Below are positions 1 to 12,496 of a stretch of 64,000 nucleotides of DNA, in pieces. The notes under the pieces are model-generated. The model ran no database searches. It was not told the origin of the DNA and was given only the letters and a program-made list of their open reading frames with translations. Source of the stretch: Coenobita brevimanus. Its lineage: Eukaryota; Arthropoda; Malacostraca; Decapoda; Coenobitidae. The stretch is from contig CM064681.1 of NCBI GenBank assembly GCA_032717465.1, positions 13,851,954-13,915,953 of the forward strand. Reading direction: 5' to 3'. Position numbers and translations under genes: made by a program. The stretch's first letter is position 1. Every line of letters starts with the position of its first letter.

Positions 1-14
1 GAGCAAGCAAATTA

Positions 15-527
15 TTAACGAATTTTGAAGTTCATCCGACGATCAAAATGTATTCCCAAACACTTTAGAGAATTATGAAAAGGTACCGCCTGATTATCCG
101 GAGTTAAACACAAATTAGGTACGTTACGATTAGTGAAGACTACAGTGGCACACTTAGGGACGGAAATCTTAAATCCCCACTGCAAGGCCCATTGGTGGAC
201 AGAGTCAAGGGCTGCTGGAATCCGCCCAGCAGAAAATTGTGCATTATGGGAAGAGTGCCATATTGCACAATTGTCAGCATAGAGCGAGTATTTAAGATTC
301 CTCGGGATGGGAGCTGATGACAGAATATCATTGATCATAATGCTAAATAAAGTAGGACTAAGCACACTTCCCTCCGGCATCCCGTTTTCCTGGATAAATA
401 TATCCGATGTTATGTTACGGGGCAATTTGACAGAGAAAGTCCTTCCCTTAAGAAATTTGAAATAAAAATAGGCAAATTTCCTCTTAAACCATAAGCATAG
501 AGCTTCATTAGTATACCGTGTCGCCAT
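15..527 (-). pseudogene. LINE reverse transcriptase, palm/thumb part with YADN active site
   Basis: The 170-residue frame contains GMPEGSVLSPTLFSIMINDI (RT motif B) and then LYADNCAIW, where the universal YADD is YADN, so one catalytic Asp is lost. The thumb motif KCLGIHFDRRM follows. The first ~25 residues come from a shifted frame; the expected sequence MKLYAYGLRGNLP is readable in a neighbouring frame. It lies downstream of the 568-1227 piece in the same element. It is non-functional. Confidence 0.85.
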
Positions 528-567
528 GTCATGTCATAGGCTTTATGGATGTCCAAGAACATCCCTA

Positions 568-1227
568 TCATGAACTGTTTATTGGCAAATGCCTCTGCAA
601 ATTCATTAAATGATCTAGTGACCTGTATTTAAGGAAGCCACATTGTTGATCATTTAACATATTCTTCGACTCTAAAACAAAAAGAAGCCTATTGTTTACC
701 ATTCGTTCCATGACCTTACATAGACAAGAAGTCAACACAATAAGACGAAATGAAGTGGGATTCATAAGACGACCAGCCTCTTTGGGTATTGGTATGGCGT
801 GCGCAAAGTGCCATGAGTTTTGGAACGTTTGAGACGCCCAAATCTCATTGTCCTGATTAAGATGTTGGATCATATCGTACGTGATGGTGTCAGGTCCAGG
901 GCTGGTGTCTTTACAGGATTTAAGGGCAAGGAGCAGTTCATCTAGCACAAACTCTTGGTTGCACGGGGAGTCTACGTCTTCTGTGGCAAAGTCTATTAAC
1001 TGTAGCTCAGCCGTGCGTTTATTATGTTGAAAACGCGGATCATAATTGGCTGAGCCACTTACATGAGAAAAACTCCTAGCAAGGATGTTAGGAACGTCCA
1101 CGAGCTCGTCATAGATGTTATTATTGACCTGCAGGGTGGTAATAGGGAAGTATGGGCCTTTATTATTTAATATTCTTATGGTGGACCAGACTTTACTTAA
1201 TGGTGTTGTACGAGTCACCGTGGTCAC
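568..1227 (-). pseudogene. LINE reverse transcriptase, N-terminal part (broken)
   Basis: The 219-residue frame opens with the linker (VTTVTRTTPLSKVW) and continues into RT fingers: SPGPDTITYDMI, then HAIPIPKEAG and NPTSFRLIVLTSCLCKVMERMV, then QQCGFLKYRSLDHL. These match the order N-GPD, IPKpgk, yRPIsL..ckv.Er, Q.GFr..rs in Jockey-like RTs. The reading continues in another frame between about 540 and 640, where MIGMFLDIHKAYD (RT motif A, with its catalytic Asp) is visible. That means at least one frameshift separates it from the next piece. Confidence 0.8.
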
Positions 1228-1404
1228 AAAGGACCGCCAGGGGTCACGTTTGGCCCTTCTTATTATTCTCCTTGCCTCAGCCCGTGCCTATTTGTATGCA
1301 ATAAAATTTTCCTCAGTGGGCAGACTATCAAAAATCCTGTATCTCCTATTGCGTTTTCTTAATGCTTGTCGGCAATCCAGCGTCCACCAATGTGCTCTAT
1401 GCTT

Positions 1405-3100
1405 CGCATATATAATTAATTATTATTTATAACTTTATTCCTCGTCTCCGTAGACATATAGTGCATGACATCTAAGAGAAATCCCTGTTAAATGAACAGT
1501 AAATGAACTGTATTAATGTGTCTTTAGATTGCTTGGATTTTTACGTTAGCAAGAGGTTCGTTTGTGACATTTTTAATTTGTAGTGGTAACTTCAGATTTT
1601 AAAAATGGTCAAGTTATTTTGTTACAGTAAAAGAATCCGCTTTAGGAATAATTCAAAACTTTATACCTGTGATCCAAAAAAAAACGCATGATTCAGTGCG
1701 AAAACACTAAGTATGCAATTTCCAGAAATCTACTCTAAATTAGCTGGGAAACACTCCGGATTGTATCAGAAATTAGGAAAATATTTATGAGGGTGAGAAA
1801 ATTTCGTCTCAGAAAAAAAATAATCAGTAACAAGGCTAAATGAGGTAATACGTAGGATGAAATCGATTCACAGGGAGAGAAGGCTGGTATTTCAGTGGTT
1901 TAAGCCCAAAGAGTTTCGTTTGATTAGAGACATGAAAACAGCTTGAAAATTTAGAGATAACACGGATATTATTTTTATCTCTATAACTAGAGATTGAGCC
2001 TCCTGCTGCAAATTCATAAATGAAATATTTTTGCAGCACGACGGTCGTGTGATATCATTATCTACAGTATATTTACCAATTTTCAATCACTCCGAAAGAT
2101 AATAAATAGTTAACAGGATAATTGTTTAGGTATTGATTGTCAGATATATAGTATTAGGAAAAAGTATGAACATCGCCGTACTGAAATATACAATTTATAA
2201 ACATTAGTTGATTCCTCATGTCCGTGTTATTATTGATTATAGGTAAAAAAAAAAAAAAGGTTGCCAAAGCGTTGACCAGAATTATTGCATGTCGTGTGGA
2301 GATTAACTAAATTTATAATTTCCCATGAGTCTAATGTTTTTTTTTTTTTATTCATCTTAGTGGTGGCCAACGATAAAAAGTAGTGCCAATTATGAACTGG
2401 TTACGGTGATATCATCCGCGTTGCGGGTAGTTCAAAACTATTTTGCTGTAGTGATTGCTGTAAAAACGTATTTTTGGTCGAAATCGGCAAATATCCCACT
2501 TCGACAAGTGTACTTAAAATTGACTGGGAACACCCCTATTTCCGGAGTTTAGAAGCCATATCTGAGGATATTAAAAATCACATTTAGGAAACATAAAAAC
2601 AAATCGATTGGCACGTAATGAGAGATGGCATCTGAGGTGTTTAAGACCAGTAAGTTTGAATTGGTCTGGGGGTCACCAAAACAAGCAAGAAACTTCGAAT
2701 GTTCTTCTTTATCTGCAGTAAAACCATTTTCAAAAATAAATTGAGTTTCTTAACTGAATAAAAAAAAAAATTGTACAATATCAATGTTCCTGACATACCA
2801 AAAGCCACATCTCCTTAGGAAAAATATGAAAAACTGTGATACATCTTGTGAAGGAATATCGATTTGCTTTTGACACTACCCTCAAAATTTATTCGAGAAA
2901 ATATAAATATTATCGAAATACCGAGATACATAATGAATTACCATTTATAACTTTTTTTTCTCATCTGCTTAGACATGAAATTCATGACTGCTACAAAATT
3001 GATTTTATTAATGTCTGGAGATTGCATTTTTACGTTAGGAGGAGGTCATTTGAGACTTTTTTATTTTTAGTTAAAACTTCAGATAAAGAAATGGTCAAGT
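1405..3100. repeat. A/B dimeric array, segment 1
   Basis: This segment enters in late B (gagatatataattaatta-type AT-rich block at about 1408). It then has an A half from about 1620 (gaatccgctttaggaat, ttcaaaac, gtgatcc), a B half from about 2410, and part of the next B tail up to about 3100, where the RTE-like LINE interrupts it. Shared landmarks with the other units include aacaaatgtactcaaa, gtttaagaacaataag, gagccttctga and catagttcatgactgctac. An A-run at 2760-2770 occupies the microsatellite position of the B half. No credible ORF is present. Confidence 0.85.
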
Positions 3101-3350
3101 TGATTTCTATCTATCTACCGTATCTATAGCCCGACGCCCTAATCCCGCAAAGGGTGGCCGCAGACAAAACGCCTCCGTCACTCTGTCACCCACCATTTGA
3201 CTACCCTCCCCCCAAATCACCCCCCCCCTCCTTCATATACCTCTCAACTCCATCCCTCCACCTCATCCTCGGTCTACCTCTCCCTCTCCCTCCACCTCAC
3301 CTACATACACCCTCTTAGTCAATCTTTCATTCTCCATTCTCTTCACATGT

Positions 3351-3900
3351 TCAAAAAACCTCTGTATTTCTCCTAATATTCTCAACCACATCCACATCCA
3401 CCCCACAACGTTCCTTCACTTCTTCATTCGTCAACCTGTCCCTCGTCACTCCACATGCTCCTCTCAAGTAACTCATTTCCACTGCTCTCACTCTTGACTT
3501 GTTCCCCTCTTGCAAGGTCCACGCCTCGCTTCCATACGTCAGGGTAGGGATCACAATACTATCATGCAGTGACTTCTTAACTTCCATACTCACCTCCCTA
3601 TTTCTCATCACTGCTTTCAGTGTACCAACAACCTTCCTTCCCTGCTGTACCCTTTCATGCACTTCATCCCCCAAAGTTCCATCCTTACTCATTACACTAC
3701 CCAAGTACTTGAATGCACTCACATTCTCCATATCCTCACCATCCAACCTTACTGCACACTCTGTGACTTCATTCCTCTCAAAGACCATTACTTTTGTTTA
3801 CATTAACTTTCAGATTCCTCCTCCTACACACTGTCCCACACCTTGCAACTCCCATTCATCTTCACTCAATAATACTGTATCATCAGCAAACAGCAACACC
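3351..3900 (-). pseudogene. RTE-like RT palm (FADD) and C-terminal domain
   Basis: LFADDTVLLSEDE is readable at about 3850-3895 (minus), so the FADD active site is intact in this copy. The thumb/C-terminal frame 3351-3788 begins MVFERNEVTECAVRLDG and carries KYLGSVMSKDGTLGDEV, TLTYGSEAWTL, RAVEMSYLRGACGV and TNEEVKERCGVDV. A frameshift separates the FADD segment from the KYLG frame, and the region between motif A and FADD contains stops. It is a dead copy, but well enough preserved to anchor a family consensus. Confidence 0.8.
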
Positions 3901-4078
3901 GGAATCTTCCGAATCTCACCCTCATTCATTAGAGCCAATCCCACATTCACTGCCATACCTTGCACCTCCTTTACAATCCCATCCATGTATTAAACAGCCA
4001 TGGAGACATCACACAACCCTGTTTCAGTCCCACATTGAGATCAAAGAACTCAGCTCACCATCCACTCGCACCGTAGCC

Positions 4079-4671
4079 CTAGCTCCCTCGTACATACACT
4101 TCACAGCACTCAACAATTTCCCCTCCATATATCCTTAATACCTTCCACATACCTTGCCTATCTATTCTGTCATAAGCTTCCTCCAAGTCCATGAAGGCAG
4201 CATACACTTTCCTTCCCTTCTCTAGATACTTCTCCACTAAACATCTTAGAACAAATATCCGATCTACACACCCTTTTCCCTTCCTAAATCCCCCTTGTTC
4301 TTCTCCAACTAGCTCCTCTGTCATATTCCTAACCCTATCAATGAGTATTCTACCATATATTTTACCAGTCACTAATTTATACCTGATTTCCAGTCCTCTG
4401 GAACCCTTACCTCTTCCCAAGCCAATCTACACAACTTCCATATCCACTCCACAACAATCTCACCCCCATACCCCAGCATTTCACCACACACTCCATCAAT
4501 TCCTGAGGCCTTTCCCAACTTAATCTTCATCGCTTCCACTACTTCCTCCCTACTGATCTCTTCCTCCCTCCTCTCATCTCTTCTTCTCCCAGCAATTCCC
4601 CAACCACTTATACTCGCACTGCTCTCACTCTCTTCATTCAACAAATCCTCAAAGTGCTCCTTCCATCTCAA
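4079..4671 (-). pseudogene. RTE-like reverse transcriptase, N-terminal half (two frames)
   Basis: Two overlapping minus frames cover it. The first (4372-4671) has RWKEHFEDLLNEE and KASGIDGVCGEMLGYGGEI, then LCRLAWEEVRVPEDWKSGI, which is the RT0-RT1 region. The second (4079-4420) has ILIDRVR, GGFRKGKGCVDRIF and FMDLEEAYDRIDRQGMW, which is RT motif A with its catalytic Asp. The text between the two frames (IIPLYKGKG... in copy 2) is missing here around 4380, a small deletion plus frameshift. Confidence 0.8.
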
Positions 4672-7662
4672 TTTCTCTCTTCTCCACCGACAATCTATTA
4701 TTCCTATCTTTCACTCCCCTACTATTTCCCCTTTCACAATGCCTTAGTTTCTTTAACTCCGAAACAATTTCTTACTCTCCCTCCATTTCATACTCAGATT
4801 CCTCCCAAACTCTTCATCCACTTTCTTCTTACTCTCCTTCACCAATCTCTTAACCTCCATTCTGCTCACATATACCTCTCTCTTCTCTCATCTTCCCTAC
4901 CTCTACTCACTAACCATTCACTATATGCCTTCTTTTGTTCCACAGCTCGTTTCACATCATTTTACCATGCTGTCCCTTGCACCCCCTTGCACCTTATCCT
5001 CACTCCACAAACCGCCTCACACGCTGCGCTTATCTCTTTCGTGAATAGCTTACTTATTTCTTCCACCCCTTCCATCTGCTCTAACTCATACCTTTCCAAT
5101 CTTTCTTCCAATATGCTCTTATACTATGTCATTTTCTCACTATCTTGCAATTTCTCCACGCTTCTCAGAGGAAAAAACATTAGCTTTAGGAATAATTCAA
5201 AACCATTATACTTGTGATCCTAAAAACCGCATAATTGAGGGTGAAAACAATAAACATGCAACTTCCACAAAATTAGTTACGAAACCGTCCAAATTGTGTA
5301 AAATTCAAAACATTTCTGATGGTAAGAAAATTCCGTCTTGGAAAAGAAAATCGCTAACAAGGCTAAATGAAGAAATACGTACGATGAAATCCATTCACAG
5401 TTAAAGAAAGGAGTTAAAGCCCAGAGTGTTTCATTCGATTAGAAACGTGAAAAGAACTTGGAAATTTAGAGATTAAAAGGATATTATTTTTATCTGTATA
5501 ACTAGGGCTTTAAAGTAGTATCTCGGGGCGCCTGATCAAATACAAAAAGAGGAATAATATTACAGTTTATCGACTAGTGTGATATCTTTATCCATAATTT
5601 ATAAGGTAAAATCACTAAGAAAGGCAATAAATCGTTTACAATAAAATTGTTTAGGTATTGATTATTGATAAATATTTATAGGAAACCTAAATACCTAGCC
5701 GTACCTACATATACAACATATAAACGTTATTTGGTTGCTCTTGGACGCAGTTTTATTGTTCAAATATTGTCTAAGAATGACTCGGGTTGCAAGAGCGTCG
5801 AACAGTGTTAAGTCCACTGTCTGGGGTTAACTTGATTTTTAATTTCCGATGTCTACTGTCTATTTTTGTTATTCATCTTAGCCCTGATTTTAGAGGGCAG
5901 TTTAAAACTCTTTTACTGGAGTGATGGCAGTATAAACATACTTTTTGGAGAAATCGCGGGATATACAACTTCCACAAATGTACTCAAAATTGATTGCGAA
6001 CAGGTTTTTTTTTCCAAAATTCAGAAAACATTCCCGAGTGAAAAAAATAACTTTAACGGAAAATATAACAAGAAATCGGTTGACCTTAAAGAGAACTGGC
6101 AAATGAGGGTTTAAGAACACGAAGTTTCATTTGATGTGGGGGTCACCGAAACACGCGAGAAATTTCGAATGAGTATTCACTTTTATCTGCTGTGTCGAGA
6201 TTCGTGATTCAATTAAAAAAAAGAAAAGCGAGAGAAAACATATTTGCACAATTAAGGAACGCTTTAGACCGTAAGCCACATTTCTTTAGGCAAAATCTCT
6301 CGAAACTGTGATACCTCGTGAGAAGGAATATTGACGTACTTTAGACTCACATAAAAGTTATTCGTGAAACACTATCGCAATACCGATATATATAATTAAT
6401 TATCATTTATAACTTTCTTCCTCGTCTCTGTTTACACATTGTGAATGAGTTACAAAAAAATTACCTTTGAAGAAACTCTAAATTAACTGTATTAACATCG
6501 CCTGGAGATTGGATTTCCACATAAGAAATAGGGTCATCTGTGACATGCTTCATTTAGCAGATTATAAAATAATGGTCGTTATTTTGTTACAGCAAAAGCA
6601 TCCGTGTTAAGAATAATTCAAAACTATTATACTTGAGTGATTCTAAAAACAGCATAATTGAGAGCGAAAATACTAAATATGAAACTTCTTAAAATCTTCT
6701 CTAAATAAGATGAAAAAGTCACCGAATTGTATCTAGAAGTTAGAAAACTTCTGAGGGTGAGAGGAATCTGTCTCGGGAAAAAAAATAAAATAAAATAAGA
6801 AAGCTAAATTAGGTAATTCGTTTGATGAAATCGATTCATAGGTAAAGATGGCTGGCATTTGATGCCTTTAAGCCGAAAGAATATCGTTTGATGAGAGATG
6901 TGAAAACAGCTTGGGAATTTAGAGATAAAACGGATATTATTTTTATCTCTAACTAGGGATTTATAGTGGCATCTTGAGCCTCCTGATCAAATCTAAAAAA
7001 TAGAAACTTTTCCCAGAATGACGGTTCGTTTGTTATCATAATCCAATTTACCAGGGAAAAATCAGTCCGAAAGACAATAAATCGTTCACATGAGAATTGT
7101 TTAAGTATTGGATATCGGATATACATTACTTGGAAAACCGAAATACACTGCAGTGATGAGATAGAGAATTTATAAACGTTATTTGGTTCCCAGTATAAAA
7201 AAAAAAAAAAAAAAAAAAGATTGCGGCAGCGTCGACCTGAAATATGACTGGCGTGCTGAAATTTTAAATTCCAATGTCATCTTACCCGTATAAAAAGTAG
7301 TGGAAATTGTGAACTAGTTACGACTGATAACACAAGCCTTTGCGGTAGTTCAAAAGTATTTTGCAGGAGTGATTGCTGTTTAACCTATTTTTGCTGAAAT
7401 CTCAAAATATGGAACCTCAACAAACGTACTCAAATTTGATTGGGAAACAACCCCAATTATTTCCGGAACTCAGAAAACATTTGAGTGAAAAATCACATTT
7501 AGGAAACATATAACAAGAAACCTATTGGGACATAAAGGGAGCCGGTGTCTGAGGAGAGTGGGTCACCCAAACAAACGAGAAACTTCGAATGTTCTTCTTT
7601 ATCTGCAGTAGAACTACTTTAAAATTAAATCGAGCCTTCTGATTAAATGTTAAAAAGAAGAT

Positions 7663-7663
<1 letters not shown>

Positions 7664-7711
<48 letters not shown>
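7664..7711. repeat. (GA)n microsatellite in B half
   Basis: An uninterrupted (GA) tract lies right after the B-half landmark gagccttctgattaaatgtt. Other units have A-runs or (AT)n at the same place. Confidence 0.95.
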
Positions 7712-7714
<3 letters not shown>

Positions 7715-9540
7715 TTTTTTCACATTATGAACGTTCGTAGTATATCATAATCTACATTTTCTCAGGAAAAATCTCTCAAATCTGTGATACCGGTTTAGGA
7801 GGAATATTGATAAGCTTTTGTCATAAAAATTTATACGAGAACGTATAAAAACTATTGTAGTACCGATACATATAATTAATTACCATTTAAAACATTATTC
7901 CACATCTTCGTAGACATATAATTCATGACTGCTACAAAATGTGCAGCTTGAAGGAACAATAAATGAACTTTAGTAATTTCGTCTGGAGATTATTTTGATT
8001 TTTGTTAGAATGTCATTTGAGAAATTTTTCATTTCTCAAGGAAACTTCAGATTAAAGAATGGCCGTTGTTTTGTTACGGCAAAAGCGTCAGCTTTATGAA
8101 TCATGCAAAACTATTATACTTCAATGATCTTAAAAACCGCATACTTGTCGGCGAAAACAATAATCATTCAATTTCCAGAAATGTACTCTAAATTAGCTAG
8201 GAAACGGTCCCAATTGTATGTAAAATTTTGAAAACATTTCTAAACGTAAGAAAATTCCGTCTCGGAAAAGAAAATCAGTAACAAGGCTAATTGAAGAAAT
8301 ACGTACGATGAAGTCCATTAACAGTTAAAGAAGGGGGTTTAAACCAAAAGAGTTTCATTCGATTAGAGATGTAAAAACAACTTGGAAATGTAGAGTTAAA
8401 CGGATATTACTTTTTTTCTATATAACTAAGGCTTTAAAGTGGCATCTCGGGGCTCTTGATCAAATATGAAAAGTGGAATATTTTCGAAGTTTTACGACTA
8501 GTGTGATATGTTTATCTGATATTTTAGAAGGTAAAATCACTACGAAAGGATATAAATCGTTTACAATAAAATTGTTTAGGTACTGATTATCAGATAAATA
8601 TTATTCTGAATAAATGTTAAAAAAAAAAAAAATGGAGAGAATATTTGCACATTGTTAAGCTACGTGTTAGACCATAGGTTACATTTACTTAGATAAAATG
8701 TAGCACAACTGTGATACCTCGTCTCAAAGAATACTGACGTACTTTTGATTCTAACTCAATAATTATAAAAGAAAAAATAAACTCGCAATTCCGAGATATA
8801 TAATTAATGACCATTTATAACTTTCTCACTCGTCTCTGTCGACATATCGTGCATGACAGTTACAAATAATGCAGGTTTAAGGAACACTAAATGAAATGTA
8901 TTAATGTAGTCTGGCGATTGGAATTTTACTTTAGAAAGAGGGTCATTTGTGACATTTTACATTTCCATTTGTTAAAGCTGTTAAAAAATTGGTCAAGTTC
9001 TTTTGTTTCAGTGAAAAAATCCGATTTAGGAATAATTCAAAACTATTACATTTGAGTGATCCTGAAACCCGCATATTTGAGCACGAAAACACCAAATATG
9101 CAACTTCCTAAAATATTCTCTATTCTATTTGGGAAACACTCCGAATTGTGTCGAAAAGTCAGAAAACATATCTGAGGGCGAACGAACTCCGTTTCGGAAA
9201 ACATATATAAAAGAAGGCTCAGTGACATGGTACAATTGATGAAATTGGTTATAAGATAAATAAGGCTGGCATTTGAGGGCTCGTTTGAATAGAGATGTGA
9301 AAAAGGGTTGAAAATTTAGAGAAAATGGATATTATTATCTATAATCATGGATTTTAACTGGCTTCTTGAGCCTATTGATCAAATTTAAAAAATGCAAAAT
9401 TTTCCCAGGATGACAGTTCGAGTGTTATCATTTTCTATATTTACCAAGATAAAGTCAGTCCGAAAGGCAATAAATCGTTCACAAGAAAATGTTTAGGTAT
9501 TGATTATCTTATATATATTATTTGGTAAACCAAAATACAC

Positions 9541-9902
9541 AACAGATCAGTTCGACGCTCCTACAACATGAGTTTTTCTTAGACCCAACTTGAACAAAAA
9601 GACTGAGTATATGAGGAACCAAATAACGTTAATACAGTATACACTGTATAAATGTTATATAACCGTTATATAAACTGAGTGTTCCTTACCGTTATATAAA
9701 CTGAGTGTATGAGGAACCAAATAACGTTAATACAGTATACACTGTATAAATGTTATATAACCGTTATATAGACTGAATATATGAGAAACCAAATAACGTT
9801 AATACAGTATACACTGTATAAACGTTATTTGGTTCCTCATATACTCAGTTCAAGTTGGGTCTAAGAAAAATTCATGTTGTAGGAGCGTCGAACTGATCTG
9901 TT
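9541..9902. repeat. Inverted repeat with tandem spacer (cruciform-capable), copy 1
   Basis: The left arm 9541-9630 (aacagatcagttcgacgctc ...) is the near-exact reverse complement of 9821-9902. Both arms are the A-half text around gaggagcgtcgaac / ttggttcctcatat, so a piece of the unit was duplicated in inverted orientation. The spacer has about three copies of a 73-97-bp motif holding cagtatacactg. Homologous structures with fewer spacer copies lie at 42670 and 59096. Confidence 0.85.
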
Positions 9903-10262
9903 GTGTCCACTGTGTAGGATTTACTTGATTTTTAATCTCCTATGAATCTATTGTCTATTTTTGCTATTTATCTCAGCAGTGATTTTAAAGGATAGAAAGG
10001 AGTACCGACTGTGAACTAATTACGGCTGATAGCATCCGCTTTGGGGGCAGTTCAAAACGCTTCTACTGGAATGATGGCTGCATAAACATAGTTTTTGGAG
10101 AAATCGCTAGATATGCATTTTCCACAAATGTACTCAAATTGATTGCGAGACTTTTATATATTTTTTTCAAAACTCAGAAAGCATTTCCGAGATTCGTGAT
10201 TGAATGTAAAGGAAAAAAAAAAAAGAGGGGGATTGAAAAAATATTTCCACTTTCTTCAGGTA

Positions 10263-10603
10263 CAGCTCCGTTCAGAAGTTCATACTACACCCAAAGTGTA
10301 AGGCACAAGCCTCGGTCCACTCTTTCTGGACAACATGTTAATACGCAGAACCGCTCGCCACCACAGACAGAGCAGCAAGTACCAGAACAGTTTCAGTCAC
10401 ACGACGAATGCGAAAATTAAGATGAAACGGATACTTATACAGATATTGGCAAGTATTATTACATATTAATGAAGAAAATACGTGGACATTATGCGGTTGT
10501 GAAGAAAATATGTATACAATAAGTTACAATACACAAATAGAGGGAAATGAAGAACTCTGATATGAATCAATAAGTGATTTGTGAGATGACTTTTCTCCCA
10601 ATG

Positions 10604-10661
<58 letters not shown>

Positions 10662-11059
10662 CACACACAAATGCACACAAACTCACAAACGCACACACAA
10701 ACACACAAACACACACACGCACACACGCACACACATACACGCACAAACAAACACACACACAAAAACACACGCACACACAAACACAAACTCATAAGAACAA
10801 CAACAATAACAACAACAGCCACCACCACCACAGTCTCCGCCACTTGCCACCCACCACAACCACCCACCATCATCAACGCCGCCGCCGCCACCCACCAACA
10901 CCCACAATCCACCATCACCGCCGCCGCCGCGACCACCGTCCACCACCACCGACGCATTAACAAATCGCATAATTGTGGAGGAAAAGACATTGCAATAGTT
11001 TACTTCATCCGTCCTGTTTGTATGGGAAGGCCAAGGAACACATATTTATTACGTGTGAG
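10263..11059. other. Subterminal region of Tc1-type element (AC-rich), 3' side
   Basis: This non-coding stretch is shared in inverted orientation with 35100-35827 of copy 2. It holds the terminal inverted repeat, unique text (ccaccacagacagagcagca, about 10359), a (CA)n tract at 10605-10661 grading into degenerate AC-rich text to about 10795, then CCA/CCG-rich text to 10955. Apparent Thr-His and Cys-Val ORFs here are microsatellite shadows. Confidence 0.75.
10605..10795. repeat. (AC)n microsatellite with degenerate flank
   Basis: Pure (CA)n at 10605-10661, then interrupted AC-rich repeats to about 10795. Copy 2 of the transposon has the complementary (GT)n at the matching place (35335-35457), so the tract predates their separation. 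Confidence 0.95.
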
Positions 11060-11069
11060 TAATCTTGCA

Positions 11070-11274
11070 GCCGTGGCTCAGTGGGTTAGAGCGCTCCTCT
11101 CTGACCGAAGGGTCGGAGGATCGAATCCACCCAAGGGTCATTGGTAGACATCAGGAAGGGTATCCGGTCATAAAATGCTACACGCTCTAGTTCAGAAGTC
11201 CTCTACCCAGGGGCAACGCATTAGCCCTTCGGGGATACCTGGCGTAAACCAAATTTTTTTTTTTTATATATATA
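11070..11274 (+). mobile_element. tRNA-derived SINE with 10-bp target duplication
   Basis: The head reads GCCGTGGCTCAGTGGGTTAG (A-box region), with GGATCGAATCC (B box) about 49-59 nt in, the normal Pol III spacing. The isotype is unclear. The body contains catcaggaagggtatccggt, a motif common in SINE/RTE 3' ends, then ggggatacctggcg, and the element ends in a T-run plus (TA)n. The direct repeat taatcttgca is at 11060-11069 and 11275-11284. The same site without insertion is present in transposon copy 2 (near 35095, minus). Confidence 0.85.
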
Positions 11275-11378
11275 TAATCTTGCATCTAATAGGAGGTGGA
11301 TAATATACAAGCATAATTATACGGAAGTTTTCAGACAAAAAAGACAATTTTATTTTTATTCCTATTTTATAGTCAACA

Positions 11379-11492
<114 letters not shown>

Positions 11493-11559
11493 GAGTATAA
11501 TCTGTATTTTATATATATATATATACACACACACACACGAGTATAATCTGTATTATATC

Positions 11560-11852
<293 letters not shown>

Positions 11853-11887
11853 TTAATATAACGATAACTGTTGCCTAAATTTTCACA

Positions 11888-12403
11888 TCAATATCGCGTC
11901 CAGCCTCCCTCTTTCTCAATCACTGCTTGCAACCTACCAGGCATGGAGCTTACACGGCCACGGATGAAGTCATGTTTGCGCAGCCAAAGTTCCTGCTGGG
12001 CGTTTACGTGGTCGAGGAGATCATTTCTTGTCCTCTCGTCTCCTGGCTGCCAAGTATTAACCATGTCAGCCCAAACATGTTTGTTACATTTAGATTGGCC
12101 CCTTTGGTGGGCCACTCTGAGAGGTGAAGTATGTCTTGTCTCTGAAACCACTGCCGTACTACACGTGCGGTGTGGATGGGGCACCGGTCATGCATGGACA
12201 TTACAGGTCCATCTTGGAACGGGAAACCCTTTGCACGTCAAGATGGCAGGGAACGTTCCTCCAGGATATGGACACATTGGTCAGCAGTAAAACGCCCCTC
12301 GATGCTGAACATGTCACCCAGGCCATGTAGAGTCAGGTGTCCCCAGATGTTACGGGTAACATGACCCGATCGTGCCTCCTCACAAATGTCGACCTTCTCG
12401 CGT
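11888..12403 (-). pseudogene. Tc1/mariner transposase, exon 3 (frameshifted)
   Basis: The minus-strand text starts right after a consensus acceptor (catgcag at 12404-12410) and encodes EARSGHVTRNIWG, LTLHGLGDM, then MHDRCPIHTARVVRQWFQRQ with the second catalytic Asp. It ends SMPGRLQAVIEKEGGWTRY and a stop, the classic Tc1-family C-terminus. A frameshift near 12085 falls beside the third catalytic position (LNVTNMFG here; LNVIEYDWAEM in copy 2). Counted in copy 2, the second Asp to the aligned Glu spans 35 residues (DD35E). This copy cannot make an intact transposase. Confidence 0.85.
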
Positions 12404-12412
12404 CTGCATGCG

Positions 12413-12496
<84 letters not shown>

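Larger units (their letters stand above)
1..1404 (-). mobile_element. Jockey-like non-LTR retrotransposon, 5'-truncated, 3' end outside window
   Basis: On the minus strand this stretch reads as a linker (WWTLDCRQALRKRN and ARAEARRIIRRAKRD at about 1240-1400) followed by reverse transcriptase motifs down to position 15. The linker is the kind seen between endonuclease and RT in Jockey-like elements of arthropods. At about 1404 the array resumes in the B half, so the copy is 5'-truncated and no endonuclease is seen. The 3' end and any poly-A tail lie left of the window. Several frameshifts and an in-frame stop show it is dead. Jockey is the best guess; CR1 or R1-type relatives are possible. Confidence 0.8.
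3101..5155 (-). mobile_element. RTE-like LINE copy 1, 5'-truncated, (TAGA)n 3' tail
   Basis: Minus-strand element: linker (EVKRAVEQKKAYSEWL-like text, about 4780-4970), RT domain, and a C-terminal domain ending near 3350, then a 3' UTR to 3126 and a short (TAGA)n tail at 3101-3125. It interrupts the array: B-tail text stops at about 3100 and A-half text resumes at about 5160. The C-terminal motifs (KYLGSVMSKDG, TYGSEAWTL, TNEEVKERCG) resemble RTE/BovB-type elements. Ending in a short microsatellite rather than poly-A also fits RTE. The clade call is moderate; other copies are at 32799 and 52578. Confidence 0.8.
5156..10260. repeat. A/B dimeric array, segment 2
   Basis: Half-unit starts by eye: A 5165, B 5890, A 6597, B 7335, A 8085, A 9018 and B 10030. 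The full period A to A is about 1.43-1.49 kb. Between 8085 and 9018 the spacing falls to about 0.93 kb because text jumps from late A (attatcagataaatattatt) to late B (ctgaataaatgtt) at about 8606, a deletion of one half. From about 6.4 kb on, the order of units matches 38.6 kb onward. A (GA)n tract, A-runs and an inverted repeat are listed separately. No coding sequence is seen. Confidence 0.85.

Noticed and set aside
3499..5217. Plus-strand Ser/Pro/Leu-rich frames up to 187 residues
   Set aside because: Antisense of the RTE-like LINE, whose minus strand carries clear RT motifs.
5866..6120. Overlapping frames of 72-82 residues on both strands
   Set aside because: They lie in a B half; the same position in other units is broken, so there is no conserved reading frame.
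10466..11147. Long Cys-Val and Thr-His open frames on both strands
   Set aside because: They translate the (AC)n/(GT)n microsatellite and CCA/CCG-rich flanks; there is no domain or codon bias.
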